From assembly GCA_947463395.1 (NCBI GenBank), contig CANHRV010000016.1:1-15676 (forward strand): 15,676 nucleotides of DNA. Reading direction: 5' to 3'. Made by a program: the position numbers and the translations under genes. A model generated the notes under the pieces. The model was given only the letters and a program-made list of their open reading frames with translations, made no database searches and was not told where the DNA came from. Positions 1 to 7,584 of the stretch are shown here, one piece after another (within the stretch, counting starts at the first letter, position 1; the number at the start of each line of letters is the position of its first letter). The DNA comes from Opitutia bacterium. GTDB lineage: Bacteria > Verrucomicrobiota > Verrucomicrobiia > Opitutales > UBA953.

Positions 1-164
1 TTAACTCGGCGAGCACTGGCACCTAATTGCCCCTGATGAGTTTTTAACCGATCGAGTTCGGATAAAACCTCCACTGGGATTGCGACCGTATGCTCATCAA
101 ACTTAAAGAGCGATTCCGGATCATGAATTAAAACGTTCGTGTCCAGTACGTAGGTTTTTTTCAC
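1..164 (-). CDS. PIN-domain/PhoH-family protein, N-terminal fragment (3' end outside window)
   Basis: The first 54 codons of a minus-strand gene are present and the frame is open to the window edge. The product begins [20 protein letters not shown], which matches the first strand and acidic motif (Asp8-Thr9-Asn10) of a PIN ribonuclease domain. The next stretch, [20 protein letters not shown], is typical of the PIN domain fused to a PhoH ATPase, as in Bacillus YlaK. PIN-PhoH proteins are thought to couple RNA cleavage to an ATP-driven helicase-like domain; the ATPase part would lie outside the window, so the fusion is inferred. The start is GTG at 164-162, because an in-frame TGA lies two codons upstream. 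No clear ribosome binding site is visible. It follows the DUF971 gene on the same strand after 47 nt and may be co-transcribed with it. Confidence 0.85.
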   Translation of the reverse strand, partial: MKKTYVLDTNVLIHDPESLFKFDEHTVAIPVEVLSELDRLKTHQGQLGASARRV

Positions 165-173
165 GCTTCATTT

Positions 174-215
174 ATCGACTATTCCGCACCGTGCGCAATA
201 CGGAAAATCGACTAT
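174..215. repeat. 9-bp direct repeat ATCGACTAT around a small inverted repeat
   Basis: ATCGACTAT occurs at 174-182 and again at 207-215. Between the copies lie the arms TTCCG (182-186, sharing one base with the first copy) and CGGAA (201-205). The second copy contains the stop codon of the DUF971 gene and the first lies just upstream of the PhoH start. This could be a small local duplication or part of the intergenic control region. No function can be assigned. Confidence 0.5.
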
Positions 216-586
216 CTTTTTTCTTCGGCAATTTTGCGAAGGTAGGCCCAGCTAAAGATTCCAGTTTTGTGTCCATCACTAAACTCAAAACTCACTGCAT
301 AGTTACCGACTTTTTGCCATTGCGTAACTCTTACCCCAGGAAATACGCGAGGACCATCACCGCCCCATTTTTGGCCGAGGATATCGACTTCACCCATGTT
401 TTCTGCGCTGGGTGAACGTTCACGCAGAAATTCACCTGTCAAAAAATCTTCCCGACCATCCGGCCATATTACCGCGATACCGTTACCGACGATTTCAAGA
501 GTCTTGGGGCCTAACATCACCTTATCACTAATCTCAGATAATAGGCTGGCAAGAGGAGAGAAAACTTGGCTGCAACCTTGACTCAA
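212..586 (-). CDS. DUF971 domain protein (gamma-butyrobetaine hydroxylase N-terminal-like)
   Basis: The 124-residue product has the features of the DUF971 fold: IVGNGIAVIWPDGREDFL near residues 32-49, EVDILG in the middle, and the diagnostic C-terminal segment VGNYAVSFEFSDGHKTGI followed by FSWAYLRKI. This domain occurs alone in many bacteria, fused to the Mrp/HCF101 family of iron-sulfur carrier ATPases, and at the N terminus of gamma-butyrobetaine hydroxylases, so a role in iron or iron-sulfur handling is suspected but not proven. The start is uncertain. TTG at 586-584 has a GGAG motif 8 nt upstream and gives 124 residues. ATG at 517-515 would give 101 residues and begins nearer the conserved domain, but lacks a well-placed binding site. 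The 15-bp palindrome at 575-589 covers the TTG. The gene is divergent from ybaB, only 29 nt away. Confidence 0.85.
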   Translation of the reverse strand: MSQGCSQVFSPLASLLSEISDKVMLGPKTLEIVGNGIAVIWPDGREDFLTGEFLRERSPSAENMGEVDILGQKWGGDGPRVFPGVRVTQWQKVGNYAVSFEFSDGHKTGIFSWAYLRKIAEEKR

Positions 587-589
587 GGT
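575..589. promoter_or_regulatory. 15-bp perfect palindrome between divergent DUF971 and ybaB genes
   Basis: ACCTTGA-C-TCAAGGT is a perfect inverted repeat with 7-bp arms and one central base. It lies 26 nt before the ybaB start and on top of the TTG start proposed for the divergent DUF971 gene. The symmetry and position suit binding by a dimeric regulator. If so, the DUF971 protein may really start at ATG 517. It could also be chance, or an RNA hairpin at the start of the DUF971 message. Confidence 0.4.
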
Positions 590-615
590 CTTATCTCCAA
601 GACTGTTAAGACACT

Positions 616-921
616 ATGGCTGGCGTAGGCAAATTACTCAAACAGGCTCAAAAAATGCAACGTGGGATTGCGGAAGCTCAACAGCAACTGACGGAAACCC
701 GTTTAGAGATCTCTCACGGCGGTGGAGCTATCAAAATCACCGTCAATGGCCATGGTTCGGTCTTAGCATTGACCATTGATCCTGAATTTTTAAAAGAGGA
801 CAAATCAGTGATTGAATCTTCGCTGGTAGCGGCATTGCAAGAGGCGGCAGCCAAAGCTCGTGAGGTCAATGAATCGGCGATGTCCAAAGCCACGGCAGGA
901 TTCTCCCTACCTGGGCTCTAA
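616..921 (+). CDS. ybaB: YbaB/EbfC family nucleoid-associated protein
   Basis: The 101-residue protein is the usual length for YbaB/EbfC, small dimeric proteins that bind DNA without strong sequence preference and associate with the nucleoid. An N-terminal amphipathic helix (about residues 4-30, KLLKQAQKMQRGIAEAQQQL) leads into the family's beta segment with GGGAIKITVNGHGSVLALTID (residues 36-56). A C-terminal helix rich in Ala and Glu follows (LVAALQEAAAKAREVNESAM). The gene sits 4 nt before recR, the arrangement known from Escherichia coli and many other bacteria, where dnaX usually precedes the pair. Here dnaX is absent and a divergent DUF971 gene takes its place. No Shine-Dalgarno motif is seen before the ATG. 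The family assignment is firm; the exact role is not settled even in model species. Confidence 0.95.
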   Translation: MAGVGKLLKQAQKMQRGIAEAQQQLTETRLEISHGGGAIKITVNGHGSVLALTIDPEFLKEDKSVIESSLVAALQEAAAKAREVNESAMSKATAGFSLPGL

Positions 922-925
922 AAAC

Positions 926-1528
926 GTGACCCCGCATTTTGAAAAAGTTCGCCAACTCCTCCGTCAACTTCCGGGATTAGGTCATCGCTCGGCAGAGAGG
1001 CTCGCCCTCTACCTTCTTGTGGAAAAACCCGAGAAACTAAAACCGATTGTGGAGGCACTTGAACAAGCTTCACAGGTCGTACATCGGTGTTCGCGTTGCG
1101 GCAGTTTAACCGAAACGGAACTCTGTGAGGTTTGTGCGGATGCCAAACGAGAGCCGCATTCGCTCTGTATTGTCGAGCAAGTTCCCGATTTAATGGCGAT
1201 TGAGCGTTCGCAAGCCCACCGCGGCACCTACCACGTTTTACATGGACGTCTCTCCCCCATTAACGGTGTCGGTCCGAATGACCTCAATTTAAGTTCTTTA
1301 GAAAAACGCATTCAGTCTGAGCCAATAACAGAAGTGGTTTTAGCGCTTGGAAATGACATCGAGGCCGAGGCTACCTGTCATTATTTGCTAGAATTAATTC
1401 ACGGAATTAAACCCAAAATTAAAGTGTCGCGCATTGGTTTCGGTTTACCTAGTGGCAGTGGTTTAACGTTTGCCGATGTTGCGACCTTGCGAAGCGCACT
1501 CGAGGGTCGTCGCGATGTGGGAACCTAA
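926..1528 (+). CDS. recR: Recombination mediator protein RecR
   Basis: RecR works with RecO (and RecF) to load RecA on single-stranded DNA coated with SSB during gap repair. The 200-residue product has every expected part. There is a helix-hairpin-helix (LPGLGHRSAERLAL, residues 15-28) and a four-cysteine zinc finger (Cys55, Cys58, Cys67, Cys70 in CSRCGSLTETELCEVC). A Toprim domain starts at LCIVEQVPDLMAIE and includes YHVLHGRLSPINGVGP. The conserved C-terminal tail is GFGLPSGSGLTFADVATL followed by RSALEGRR. I place the start at GTG 926-928, because the product then begins at the usual family position (MTPHFEKVRQLLRQLPG); the upstream in-frame ATG at 860 would lie inside ybaB. The 3' end overlaps the next gene by 14 nt. 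Confidence 0.96.
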   Translation: MTPHFEKVRQLLRQLPGLGHRSAERLALYLLVEKPEKLKPIVEALEQASQVVHRCSRCGSLTETELCEVCADAKREPHSLCIVEQVPDLMAIERSQAHRGTYHVLHGRLSPINGVGPNDLNLSSLEKRIQSEPITEVVLALGNDIEAEATCHYLLELIHGIKPKIKVSRIGFGLPSGSGLTFADVATLRSALEGRRDVGT

Positions 1529-2687
1529 TCCATCGCATCAATATCCTGAGAAAGCTGAAGCCTATTGGCTAAAGCAAGCCGAGGAAGTGACAGGATTACA
1601 GGCCGAGGAAGCCCTAGAACGAATGACTTCCTCTGTTTCTGAGCTTTCGGATTTATTTACCATCGACCGACCCGCTGGTCATTTTCCTGATTATTTCAAA
1701 GACCCTACCCTACTGACGGCTTATGGAGTTTTCTTTTTACCGCAAAGTTTTGTACGAACCGCTTTCGCACTTTCCTATGCGTTGGATTTTCGTCGTTGGA
1801 AATGCACCAATCCCACTCCTCGGATTTTAGACATCGGTTCGGGTCCTGGATCTTGTGGTGTCTCCACCGCTCATCAATTACTCCAACGCGGCATCAAAAA
1901 AGTCGAATTAATCGGCGTCGACAAATCTCCCTCTGCCTTGGCGGGGTTTGAGTCCTTTGCTCAAAAAGTCCTTGGTAATAAAGCGACCATCTCGACCAGG
2001 GTCGGCGATGCATCTCACCCTCAAAACTGGCCGAGTGGCACGTATGATATCGTGATAGCAGGGTTGGTGATGAATGAAATGAAACAACTATCGGACAAAG
2101 ACCTTGTTTCGTGGATACAAGAGGTAAAAAAACACCTACACCCCGAGGGTTTATTGCTTATTATCGAACCTGCCCTACGTCACACTTCTGAGCGCCTGCA
2201 ACGGTTGAGTGATCATCTCGCTCGCAGTGCTATCATCACTCGAATTGGTCCCGATTTAGATGACCACCCCTGTCCGCAACTCGCACAAGGACAACATTGG
2301 TCGCATGAAGTTCGCCGATGGCAAATTCCTCCGTCGGTTGATTACGTTAATCGCAAACTTCATCGTGATTTAAGAGAAATACGTTTTTCCTACGCTGCCT
2401 TTTCCAATCAATCCTGTGCGCCCATCCCCCCTCGGGCTCGTCGCATTGTTTCTGATATTCAAATCATCAAAGGTTTGATTCGACTAATTGCCGTTTACCA
2501 AGGCCAGTGCGAGATGATCGAAATTGCCACTCGTGGACATTCCAAGCACGAGGTCAAACTTCTGGCCGCCCGCTTGGAACGTGGTGATGTCATTGCTCAT
2601 CAACAAGAGCATGCTCCCAAAATCAGATTAAGTTCATTTGCAGATTTAGAAGTAATCTATGCAGCTCACGACCACACTTCTACATAA
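1515..2687 (+). CDS. Rsm22-like small-ribosomal-subunit methyltransferase family protein
   Basis: The 390-residue product carries a class I S-adenosylmethionine fold: motif I ILDIGSGPG (residues 104-112), an acidic end to the next strand (ELIGVDKSPSAL), GDAS, and YDIVIAGLVMNEM. After LLLIIEPALRHTSERL comes DDHPCPQLAQGQHWSHEV, the signature position of the Rsm22/METTL17 family, proteins that associate with the small ribosomal subunit and assist its maturation. Bacterial members are usually annotated as rRNA methyltransferases without proof of the target. The start ATG 1515 lies inside the end of recR and has GAGGG 8 nt upstream, so translational coupling to recR is likely. Only some of the cysteines thought to bind an Fe4S4 cluster in METTL17 seem to be present (Cys253 and perhaps Cys332), so cluster binding is doubtful. 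Confidence 0.8.
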   Translation: MWEPNPSHQYPEKAEAYWLKQAEEVTGLQAEEALERMTSSVSELSDLFTIDRPAGHFPDYFKDPTLLTAYGVFFLPQSFVRTAFALSYALDFRRWKCTNPTPRILDIGSGPGSCGVSTAHQLLQRGIKKVELIGVDKSPSALAGFESFAQKVLGNKATISTRVGDASHPQNWPSGTYDIVIAGLVMNEMKQLSDKDLVSWIQEVKKHLHPEGLLLIIEPALRHTSERLQRLSDHLARSAIITRIGPDLDDHPCPQLAQGQHWSHEVRRWQIPPSVDYVNRKLHRDLREIRFSYAAFSNQSCAPIPPRARRIVSDIQIIKGLIRLIAVYQGQCEMIEIATRGHSKHEVKLLAARLERGDVIAHQQEHAPKIRLSSFADLEVIYAAHDHTST

Positions 2688-2701
2688 GCTTTTAACCTAA
2701 T

Positions 2702-2719
2702 TGTCACTTTTGTCACTTT
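2702..2719. repeat. Tandem 9-bp repeat TGTCACTTT upstream of ppk1
   Basis: Two perfect copies of TGTCACTTT lie head to tail at 2702-2710 and 2711-2719, followed by a related TGACCT at 2721-2726. They sit in the 128-nt gap before the polyphosphate kinase gene. The core resembles a PhoB-type half-site (TGTCA), but the 9-bp spacing differs from the 11-bp period of known Pho boxes. A regulatory role is possible and unproven. Confidence 0.4.
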
Positions 2720-2775
2720 TTGACCTCAAAAAAACGGCAATTAAGTTAAGTTTTTTCAATACAAGCGGGTCCTTA

Positions 2776-2804
2776 CTGACAATCCCTGATTCAGTCTATT
2801 AAAT
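2776..2804 (+). promoter_or_regulatory. Possible sigma70-type promoter for ppk1
   Basis: CTGACA (2776-2781) and TTAAAT (2799-2804) are separated by exactly 17 nt and resemble -35 and -10 elements. The start codon follows 11 nt after the -10 element, so a transcript from here would have almost no leader. This agrees with the lack of a Shine-Dalgarno motif before the ATG. The region is AT-rich, so a chance match is quite possible. Confidence 0.3.
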
Positions 2805-2815
2805 ATTAGTTTATT

Positions 2816-4885
2816 ATGTTCAATCGAGAACTCAGTTGGTTGACCTTTAATCGTCGAGTCTTGGAACTCGCCGAGGATGCTTCTGTGCCACTTTTGGAAC
2901 GCGTGCGTTTTTTATCGATTGTCAGTTCTAATTTAGATGAGTTTTTCGAGATTCGAGTGGCTGGACTGATGCAACAAGAGGAATCAGTGAGTCACCCAGC
3001 GACCAAAGAATTCCTCGAAGAAGTATTACAAAAAGCTCATGACCTTGTGAGCGCCCAAGAAACTTGTTGGCACAATCAATTACTACCCGAGCTTACAAAA
3101 GAGAAAATTATCTTTAAAAATTTGGTTGGATTGAATGAAAAAGACTTAGAGGGGCTATCTCCTCGGTTTGATCGTGATATCCTTCCCGCTTTGACGCCTC
3201 TTGCGATTGATCCATCCCACCCTTTTCCGGTTTTAACCAACAAAGGACTCTACATTCTTGTTTTACTACAAGATCCCTCGACAGGGGAAGCTCGCCGTGC
3301 CGTTGTTCCTATTCCTCGCATCTTGCCTCGAGTTCTCAGTTTAGAAAATCAGGACCAAAAATCCTTCACCTTACTTAGTTATATCATTCAAAAATTCATC
3401 CATCGCCTTTTTACCGGACTCGATGTGAAAGGATCCTTTGTCTTTCGTATTACCCGTAACAGCGACCTTTATGTCGATGAAGAAGAAGCAGGCAATTTAC
3501 TTGAAGTCATTGAAGAAGAAATTCGGAATTTACGTAAAGGAGCCCCCGTTCGTTTAGAAATCAATGAGGATGTTCCCGAAGAAGAATTAAATTGGCTGCT
3601 CAAAGTCACCGGCCTTCCCAAACTTAATGTTTTCAAGGCTTCGGGTCCCGTCAACATGATGCGCTTGAGCAGTCTGATTGATTTAGCAGGAAGACCCGAC
3701 CTCTTATACCCGAGCTTCGCGCCTGCGATGCCAGCTGAGTTCATTGATAACAGTAAGATTTTCCAACGCATCGCTAAGCACGATATTCTCTTACATCACC
3801 CCTATGAGTCATTCACCCCGGTCGTTGATTTTATTCGGCAAGCCGCCCGTGATGAATCAGTCGTGGCCATTAAATTAACACTTTATCGAACCAGCGGTGA
3901 CTCGCCCGTCGTTGAAGCACTCAAAGAAGCCGCACGGAACGGTAAGCAAGTGACTGCCTTAGTCGAACTTCGTGCCCGCTTTGATGAATTAAACAATATC
4001 GAGTGGGCTCGACAACTGGAAGAGGCTGGTGCTCACGTTGTCTATGGACTGGCTGGACTGAAAACGCACTGCAAAGCCTGTTTAATCGTACGTCAGGAAA
4101 AAAGTGGCCTTAAACGCTACGCTCATTTGGGCACAGGAAACTACAATCCCAAGACTGCTCGGCTCTACACCGACTTCTCACTTTTTACAGCCGATGAAGA
4201 AATCACGGCTGACGTTGGATTACTCTTTAATGTACTGACGGGTAATTTAGCTAAACCCCAATTCAAACATCTCATCGTTGCACCGTTTGATTTACAACGT
4301 CGTATCTTGGAATTGATTCAAAGTGAAATCAATGCCGCCAAAGCAGGAAAGAAAGCGTCCATCTTTGCGAAGGTAAATAGCTTGGTGGATCCCGAGGTTA
4401 TCCAAACTCTCTACCAAGCGTCGCAAGCGGGGGTTAAAATTCACCTTTTGGTTCGTGGTATTTGTTGTCTTAAACCTGGCATCCCTGGTAAAAGTGAGAC
4501 CATTACCGTGCATAGCGTTCTGGGGAGATTCCTTGAGCATAGTCGCCTATTCCGTTTCGAAAATGCCAGTGGTGAACCCATAATCCTTATGGGTAGCGCC
4601 GATTGGATGCCACGAAACTTCCTCCGTCGCGTGGAATGTGTTTTCCCGATTAAGAATAAGTCTCTCCGTAAACGCGTTGAGCAAGAAATTCTGCACACCT
4701 ATGCAACTTGCCCTAGAGATGCCAAAGCCCTACAGCCTGATGGAAGTTACGTGCCTTTAACACCCGAAGGGAGACAGGCCAGCTTAGCTCAAGACACTTT
4801 CCTCGCCTTAGCCCGCCAGGTTACTCCAGAAAATCTCATCGAGAAGCCGAAGCGCCCAAGCAAATCCGTTCGACGGCAGAGTTAA
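2816..4885 (+). CDS. ppk1: Polyphosphate kinase 1
   Basis: PPK1 reversibly polymerises the gamma phosphate of ATP into inorganic polyphosphate and is usually membrane-associated. The 689-residue length is that of the family. The N-terminal domain starts as usual (FNRELSWLTFNRRVLELAED, then SNLDEFFEIRVAGL), followed by the head domain and two phospholipase D-like domains. Key residues can be matched to the Escherichia coli enzyme by constant spacing: His418 in LKTHCKACL corresponds to the autophosphorylated His435, His437 in YAHLGTGNYNP to His454, Arg358 in TLYRTSGDSP to Arg375 and Arg388 in ELRARFDELN to Arg405. The second PLD-like domain has ILMGSADWMPRNF. The gene appears to be transcribed alone, from the preceding 128-nt gap. 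No exopolyphosphatase gene is adjacent. The last 50 nt overlap the 3' end of lpxK on the other strand. Confidence 0.97.
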   Translation: MFNRELSWLTFNRRVLELAEDASVPLLERVRFLSIVSSNLDEFFEIRVAGLMQQEESVSHPATKEFLEEVLQKAHDLVSAQETCWHNQLLPELTKEKIIFKNLVGLNEKDLEGLSPRFDRDILPALTPLAIDPSHPFPVLTNKGLYILVLLQDPSTGEARRAVVPIPRILPRVLSLENQDQKSFTLLSYIIQKFIHRLFTGLDVKGSFVFRITRNSDLYVDEEEAGNLLEVIEEEIRNLRKGAPVRLEINEDVPEEELNWLLKVTGLPKLNVFKASGPVNMMRLSSLIDLAGRPDLLYPSFAPAMPAEFIDNSKIFQRIAKHDILLHHPYESFTPVVDFIRQAARDESVVAIKLTLYRTSGDSPVVEALKEAARNGKQVTALVELRARFDELNNIEWARQLEEAGAHVVYGLAGLKTHCKACLIVRQEKSGLKRYAHLGTGNYNPKTARLYTDFSLFTADEEITADVGLLFNVLTGNLAKPQFKHLIVAPFDLQRRILELIQSEINAAKAGKKASIFAKVNSLVDPEVIQTLYQASQAGVKIHLLVRGICCLKPGIPGKSETITVHSVLGRFLEHSRLFRFENASGEPIILMGSADWMPRNFLRRVECVFPIKNKSLRKRVEQEILHTYATCPRDAKALQPDGSYVPLTPEGRQASLAQDTFLALARQVTPENLIEKPKRPSKSVRRQS

Positions 4886-6038
4886 AGCCGTCGCTGTCGC
4901 CTAAGATTTCGACTTCCAATCGAACATAGACCAAAGGAATCGGGGGACGAAATCGTGATTGCAGGCGAACGGCATCTTTCTCCGTCGTTACAATCATTTC
5001 TGCTTTTGCTCTCAAAGCCGAATCAAGAACCTCGTCGAGATCTTGATCATTAAACGCATGGTGATCGAGAAATCGTCGGTTCGAAACAATCTTAGCGCCT
5101 TCGGCTTTGAGAGTTTCTTCAAAGCGCTCGGGAGTCGCGATACCAGAAAAAGCGGCGATTCTTTTTCCGGCGAGAGCGGATAAGGGAATACTCCGATGAC
5201 TCTCCACTTCAATGAGTTCTTTTGCACGATGTGCGCAGGCGATAATTTCTGCTTTCTTATTATGTTGGCGGATGAGTTCGACCAAGGGCTGTGAAGGAGC
5301 CCCCGTGGTCTTGGTGACAAAGACATAAGTCGCTCGTTTTAGACTCGAAATAGGTTCACGTAAAATACCTCGTGGCAAGAGGCAGCCATTGCCAAAAGGA
5401 TTTTGGCTATCGACCAACAATAAATTAATTTGTCCGCGCAGCGGCAAATACTGCAATCCATCATCGAGCAAAATGGTATCGACGCCAAATCGACGCAAAG
5501 CAAACCGTCCGCCCTCGACGCGATCTCGGTCAACAATCACCACCACACCGTCATTCACTAAATTGCTCGCTAACATATAAGGCTCGTCACCCGCTTCATC
5601 GGGACCCGTCAGAACCGATTTACCATCTGAAACAACTAAAGGGTCTGGACGGCTACCCTGAGTCAGCCACCGCCAGAAACTTTTAAGAAGAGAATCACTC
5701 GAGCCTTTGTAGCCACGCGACAAAATCGCCACTTTTCGGCCTCGTCGGGCCAAAATTTGGGCCATTTTCATAACGATAGGGGTTTTTCCCGTCCCTCCGA
5801 CGGTTAAATTACCTACCACAACTACCTTACAACCGAGGGGTGTATCTCGAAAAAGACGGTTTCGGTAGAGCCAGAGTCGAAGGCGGACGAGGAGGTTAAA
5901 AATGCAGGAAAGAATGAATAAAAAGGCCCCTAAAAGCATCGCACCCATGCCTGTTTTACGCTCGTAAACCACGTCAATCGCATAGGTTGCAATCGACTCA
6001 CCGATTGCGGAAAAAAGACCTCGTTGCTTTGCTGCCAT
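4836..6038 (-). CDS. lpxK: Tetraacyldisaccharide 4'-kinase LpxK
   Basis: LpxK phosphorylates the 4' position of the lipid A disaccharide at the inner face of the cytoplasmic membrane, the step before Kdo addition. From ATG 6038 the product has 400 residues, longer than the roughly 330 of Escherichia coli LpxK because of an N-terminal extension. A hydrophobic segment lies at about residues 33-57. The P-loop is [12 protein letters not shown] (76-87), followed by ILSRGYKG (105-112), GDEPYM (150-155), [11 protein letters not shown] (190-200, catalytic acidic pair) and [17 protein letters not shown] (213-229). DHHAF (325-329) and TTEKDAVRL (351-359) complete the family pattern. A TTG at 6074 would add 12 residues; I prefer the ATG. 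It is convergent with ppk1 (50-nt overlap) and divergent from panD. Confidence 0.95.
   Translation of the reverse strand: MAAKQRGLFSAIGESIATYAIDVVYERKTGMGAMLLGAFLFILSCIFNLLVRLRLWLYRNRLFRDTPLGCKVVVVGNLTVGGTGKTPIVMKMAQILARRGRKVAILSRGYKGSSDSLLKSFWRWLTQGSRPDPLVVSDGKSVLTGPDEAGDEPYMLASNLVNDGVVVIVDRDRVEGGRFALRRFGVDTILLDDGLQYLPLRGQINLLLVDSQNPFGNGCLLPRGILREPISSLKRATYVFVTKTTGAPSQPLVELIRQHNKKAEIIACAHRAKELIEVESHRSIPLSALAGKRIAAFSGIATPERFEETLKAEGAKIVSNRRFLDHHAFNDQDLDEVLDSALRAKAEMIVTTEKDAVRLQSRFRPPIPLVYVRLEVEILGDSDGFNSAVERICLGASASR
4871..4893. other. Perfect 7-bp stem-loop at the ppk1/lpxK convergence
   Basis: CGACGGC (4871-4877) and GCCGTCG (4887-4893) form a perfect 7-bp GC-rich stem with a 9-nt loop that contains the ppk1 stop codon. 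It lies inside the coding end of lpxK on the opposite strand. No T-run follows on either strand, so it is not a classical terminator. It may still protect or end the ppk1 message. Confidence 0.4.
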
Positions 6039-6106
6039 GAGACAAATTGATGCAAACTTGTTTGACGCAGGCAAGCCAACCGATTGAGAAGGGACGGCTC
6101 AGGGAC

Positions 6107-6508
6107 ATGCTTTATCACCTTTTACGCACCAAATTACTCCGTGCCGAAGTCACCGGTGCTCGCCCCGATTATGAGGGTTCGCTGGCGATTGACTCTGAAT
6201 TGATGGCCCTGGTCGGCACCCTGCCCTACGAAAAAATTCTCGTTGGTAACATTACTTCTGGGGAACGATTCGAAACCTACGCTATTCCTGCCCCTGCAGG
6301 TAGTCGCCAGGTCTGTCTCAATGGTGCTACCGCCCATTTAGGTAAAGTAGGCGACTTGCTTGTCGTGATGACTTTTGCTGAAGTTACGGCTGAAGAAGCC
6401 AAAAACTGGAAACCTAAAACCGCCACCTTAGCCAACCGCAATCAACGTATTGTCCGTCTCGAAAACCCTGAAGCACCTCCTTCTCTCCTCTCTACTTTCC
6501 AAAAATGA
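6107..6508 (+). CDS. panD: Aspartate 1-decarboxylase (pyruvoyl enzyme)
   Basis: PanD decarboxylates L-aspartate to beta-alanine, the precursor needed for pantothenate and coenzyme A. The proenzyme cleaves itself between Gly24 and Ser25 to make the pyruvoyl cofactor; here DYEGSLAID puts Gly24-Ser25 at exactly the canonical positions when the start is ATG 6107. Lys9, Arg54 and Tyr58 (GERFETYAI) and the Asn72-Gly73-Ala74 motif ([14 protein letters not shown]) also fall on canonical numbers. At 133 residues it is full length. An ATG at 6047 would add 20 residues before the normal N terminus and is unlikely. AGGGA lies almost directly before the chosen ATG, closer than ideal. The 3' end overlaps the aminotransferase start by ATGA, so translation is probably coupled. 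panC and panB are not in the window. Confidence 0.96.
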   Translation: MLYHLLRTKLLRAEVTGARPDYEGSLAIDSELMALVGTLPYEKILVGNITSGERFETYAIPAPAGSRQVCLNGATAHLGKVGDLLVVMTFAEVTAEEAKNWKPKTATLANRNQRIVRLENPEAPPSLLSTFQK

Positions 6509-7584
6509 GCTACCGCCTTTACATTCCTGGACCCCTGACCGTTTCAGAGTCCATCATCAAAGCCATGGGTAAGCCCATGATTGGTCACCGCTCCAAAGAC
6601 TTCGTGGCTCTCTATGAAGACATGCAGCCTCGTCTGAAGAAAATGTTTTTCACTCAAGACCCCGTTTACTTGGGAACGAGTTCGGCCTGGGGTGTCATGG
6701 AAGGTGCACTTCGCAATGTTTGTCGCAAAGGCGTACTCAACTGCATGAATGGAGCCTTTTCTGATAAATGGAATGATGTCGCTAAGCGTTGTGGTAAGTA
6801 TGCCGAAGCACTTTCCTTTGACTGGGGTAAACCCGTTGACCCTGAAGCGGTTCGCAAAGCCTTAGCCACAGGCAAATTTGACTGTATCACTTTCATTCAC
6901 TCCGAAACTTCTACCGGAACCCTCTCTCCGATTGCCGATATTATGGCTGTGGTGCGTGAGTTCCCTGAAGTTATCTCGATTGCCGACTCGGTCAGTTCAT
7001 TCTCCACCCTTCCTATTCATAAAGACGAACTCGGCATCGATATTTTACTGACTGGATCGCAAAAGGCATTGGCCCTTCCTCCTGGTTTAGCGATTTTTGC
7101 GGTGAGCGAAAGAGCCCGCGAACGCGCTAAACAAAGTCCCGATCGTGGCTACTACTTTGACCTGATTGAATTCCATGACAATCACAGCAAGGGAATGACA
7201 CCTTCGACTCCTTGCATTTCTCTTCTCTTTGGTTTGCAACAACGCTTAATCGAGGTCGAAGCAGAGGGCTTAGAAAATCGTTACGAGCGTCATCGTCGAC
7301 TCAATGAACGGATCCGTGAATGGGGTTTTGCCAAAGGCTTCTCCTTACTTCCTGAAATCAAATATGCGACACGCGGACTCAATTGCTTCAAGAACGACCG
7401 CAATGCAGACCTCGAACGCCTCAATAAGACCTTAAAATCTCGCCATAAGTTGGTCATTGATGGTGGTTACGGAAAACTCAAAGGTAAGACATTCCGTATC
7501 TCCAATATGGGCGACGAAACCGATGCCACGATTACGACCCTCATTGCGGCCTTGGATGACGCTTTCGCAGAGCAAGGAATGTAA
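6505..7584 (+). CDS. Class V PLP-dependent aminotransferase (serine/phosphoserine-type)
   Basis: The 359-residue protein belongs to aminotransferase class V (fold type I). It shows the N-terminal [20 protein letters not shown] and GHRSKDF segments, a cofactor-binding region near [13 protein letters not shown], the segment [12 protein letters not shown] (residues 132-143), Asp161 in [10 protein letters not shown] as the likely pyridine-nitrogen ligand, and Lys187 in [14 protein letters not shown] as the likely Schiff-base lysine. Relatives include alanine-glyoxylate/serine-pyruvate aminotransferases and the non-classical phosphoserine aminotransferases that replace SerC in some bacteria. A role in serine synthesis is plausible but sequence alone does not settle the substrate. 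It overlaps panD by 4 nt (ATGA), so the two are made together; whether this reflects a pathway link is unknown. Its stop codon lies within a small inverted repeat (7581-7606). Confidence 0.85.
   Translation: MSYRLYIPGPLTVSESIIKAMGKPMIGHRSKDFVALYEDMQPRLKKMFFTQDPVYLGTSSAWGVMEGALRNVCRKGVLNCMNGAFSDKWNDVAKRCGKYAEALSFDWGKPVDPEAVRKALATGKFDCITFIHSETSTGTLSPIADIMAVVREFPEVISIADSVSSFSTLPIHKDELGIDILLTGSQKALALPPGLAIFAVSERARERAKQSPDRGYYFDLIEFHDNHSKGMTPSTPCISLLFGLQQRLIEVEAEGLENRYERHRRLNERIREWGFAKGFSLLPEIKYATRGLNCFKNDRNADLERLNKTLKSRHKLVIDGGYGKLKGKTFRISNMGDETDATITTLIAALDDAFAEQGM

Noticed and set aside
2702..2728. Calling the tandem repeat a PhoB box
   Set aside because: The repeat period is 9 bp, not 11 bp, and no PhoB is known from the window; kept only as a repeat and a finding.
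2729..2756. AT-rich inverted repeat AAAAAAC/GTTTTTT after the Rsm22-like gene as a terminator
   Set aside because: The stem is nearly all A-T pairs with a 14-nt loop and no separate T-run, so it would be too unstable to be called a terminator.
6053..6064. CAAAC-TT-GTTTG inverted repeat between lpxK and panD as an operator
   Set aside because: Arms are only 5 bp and AT-rich; this is expected by chance, though its place in a divergent gap is noted.
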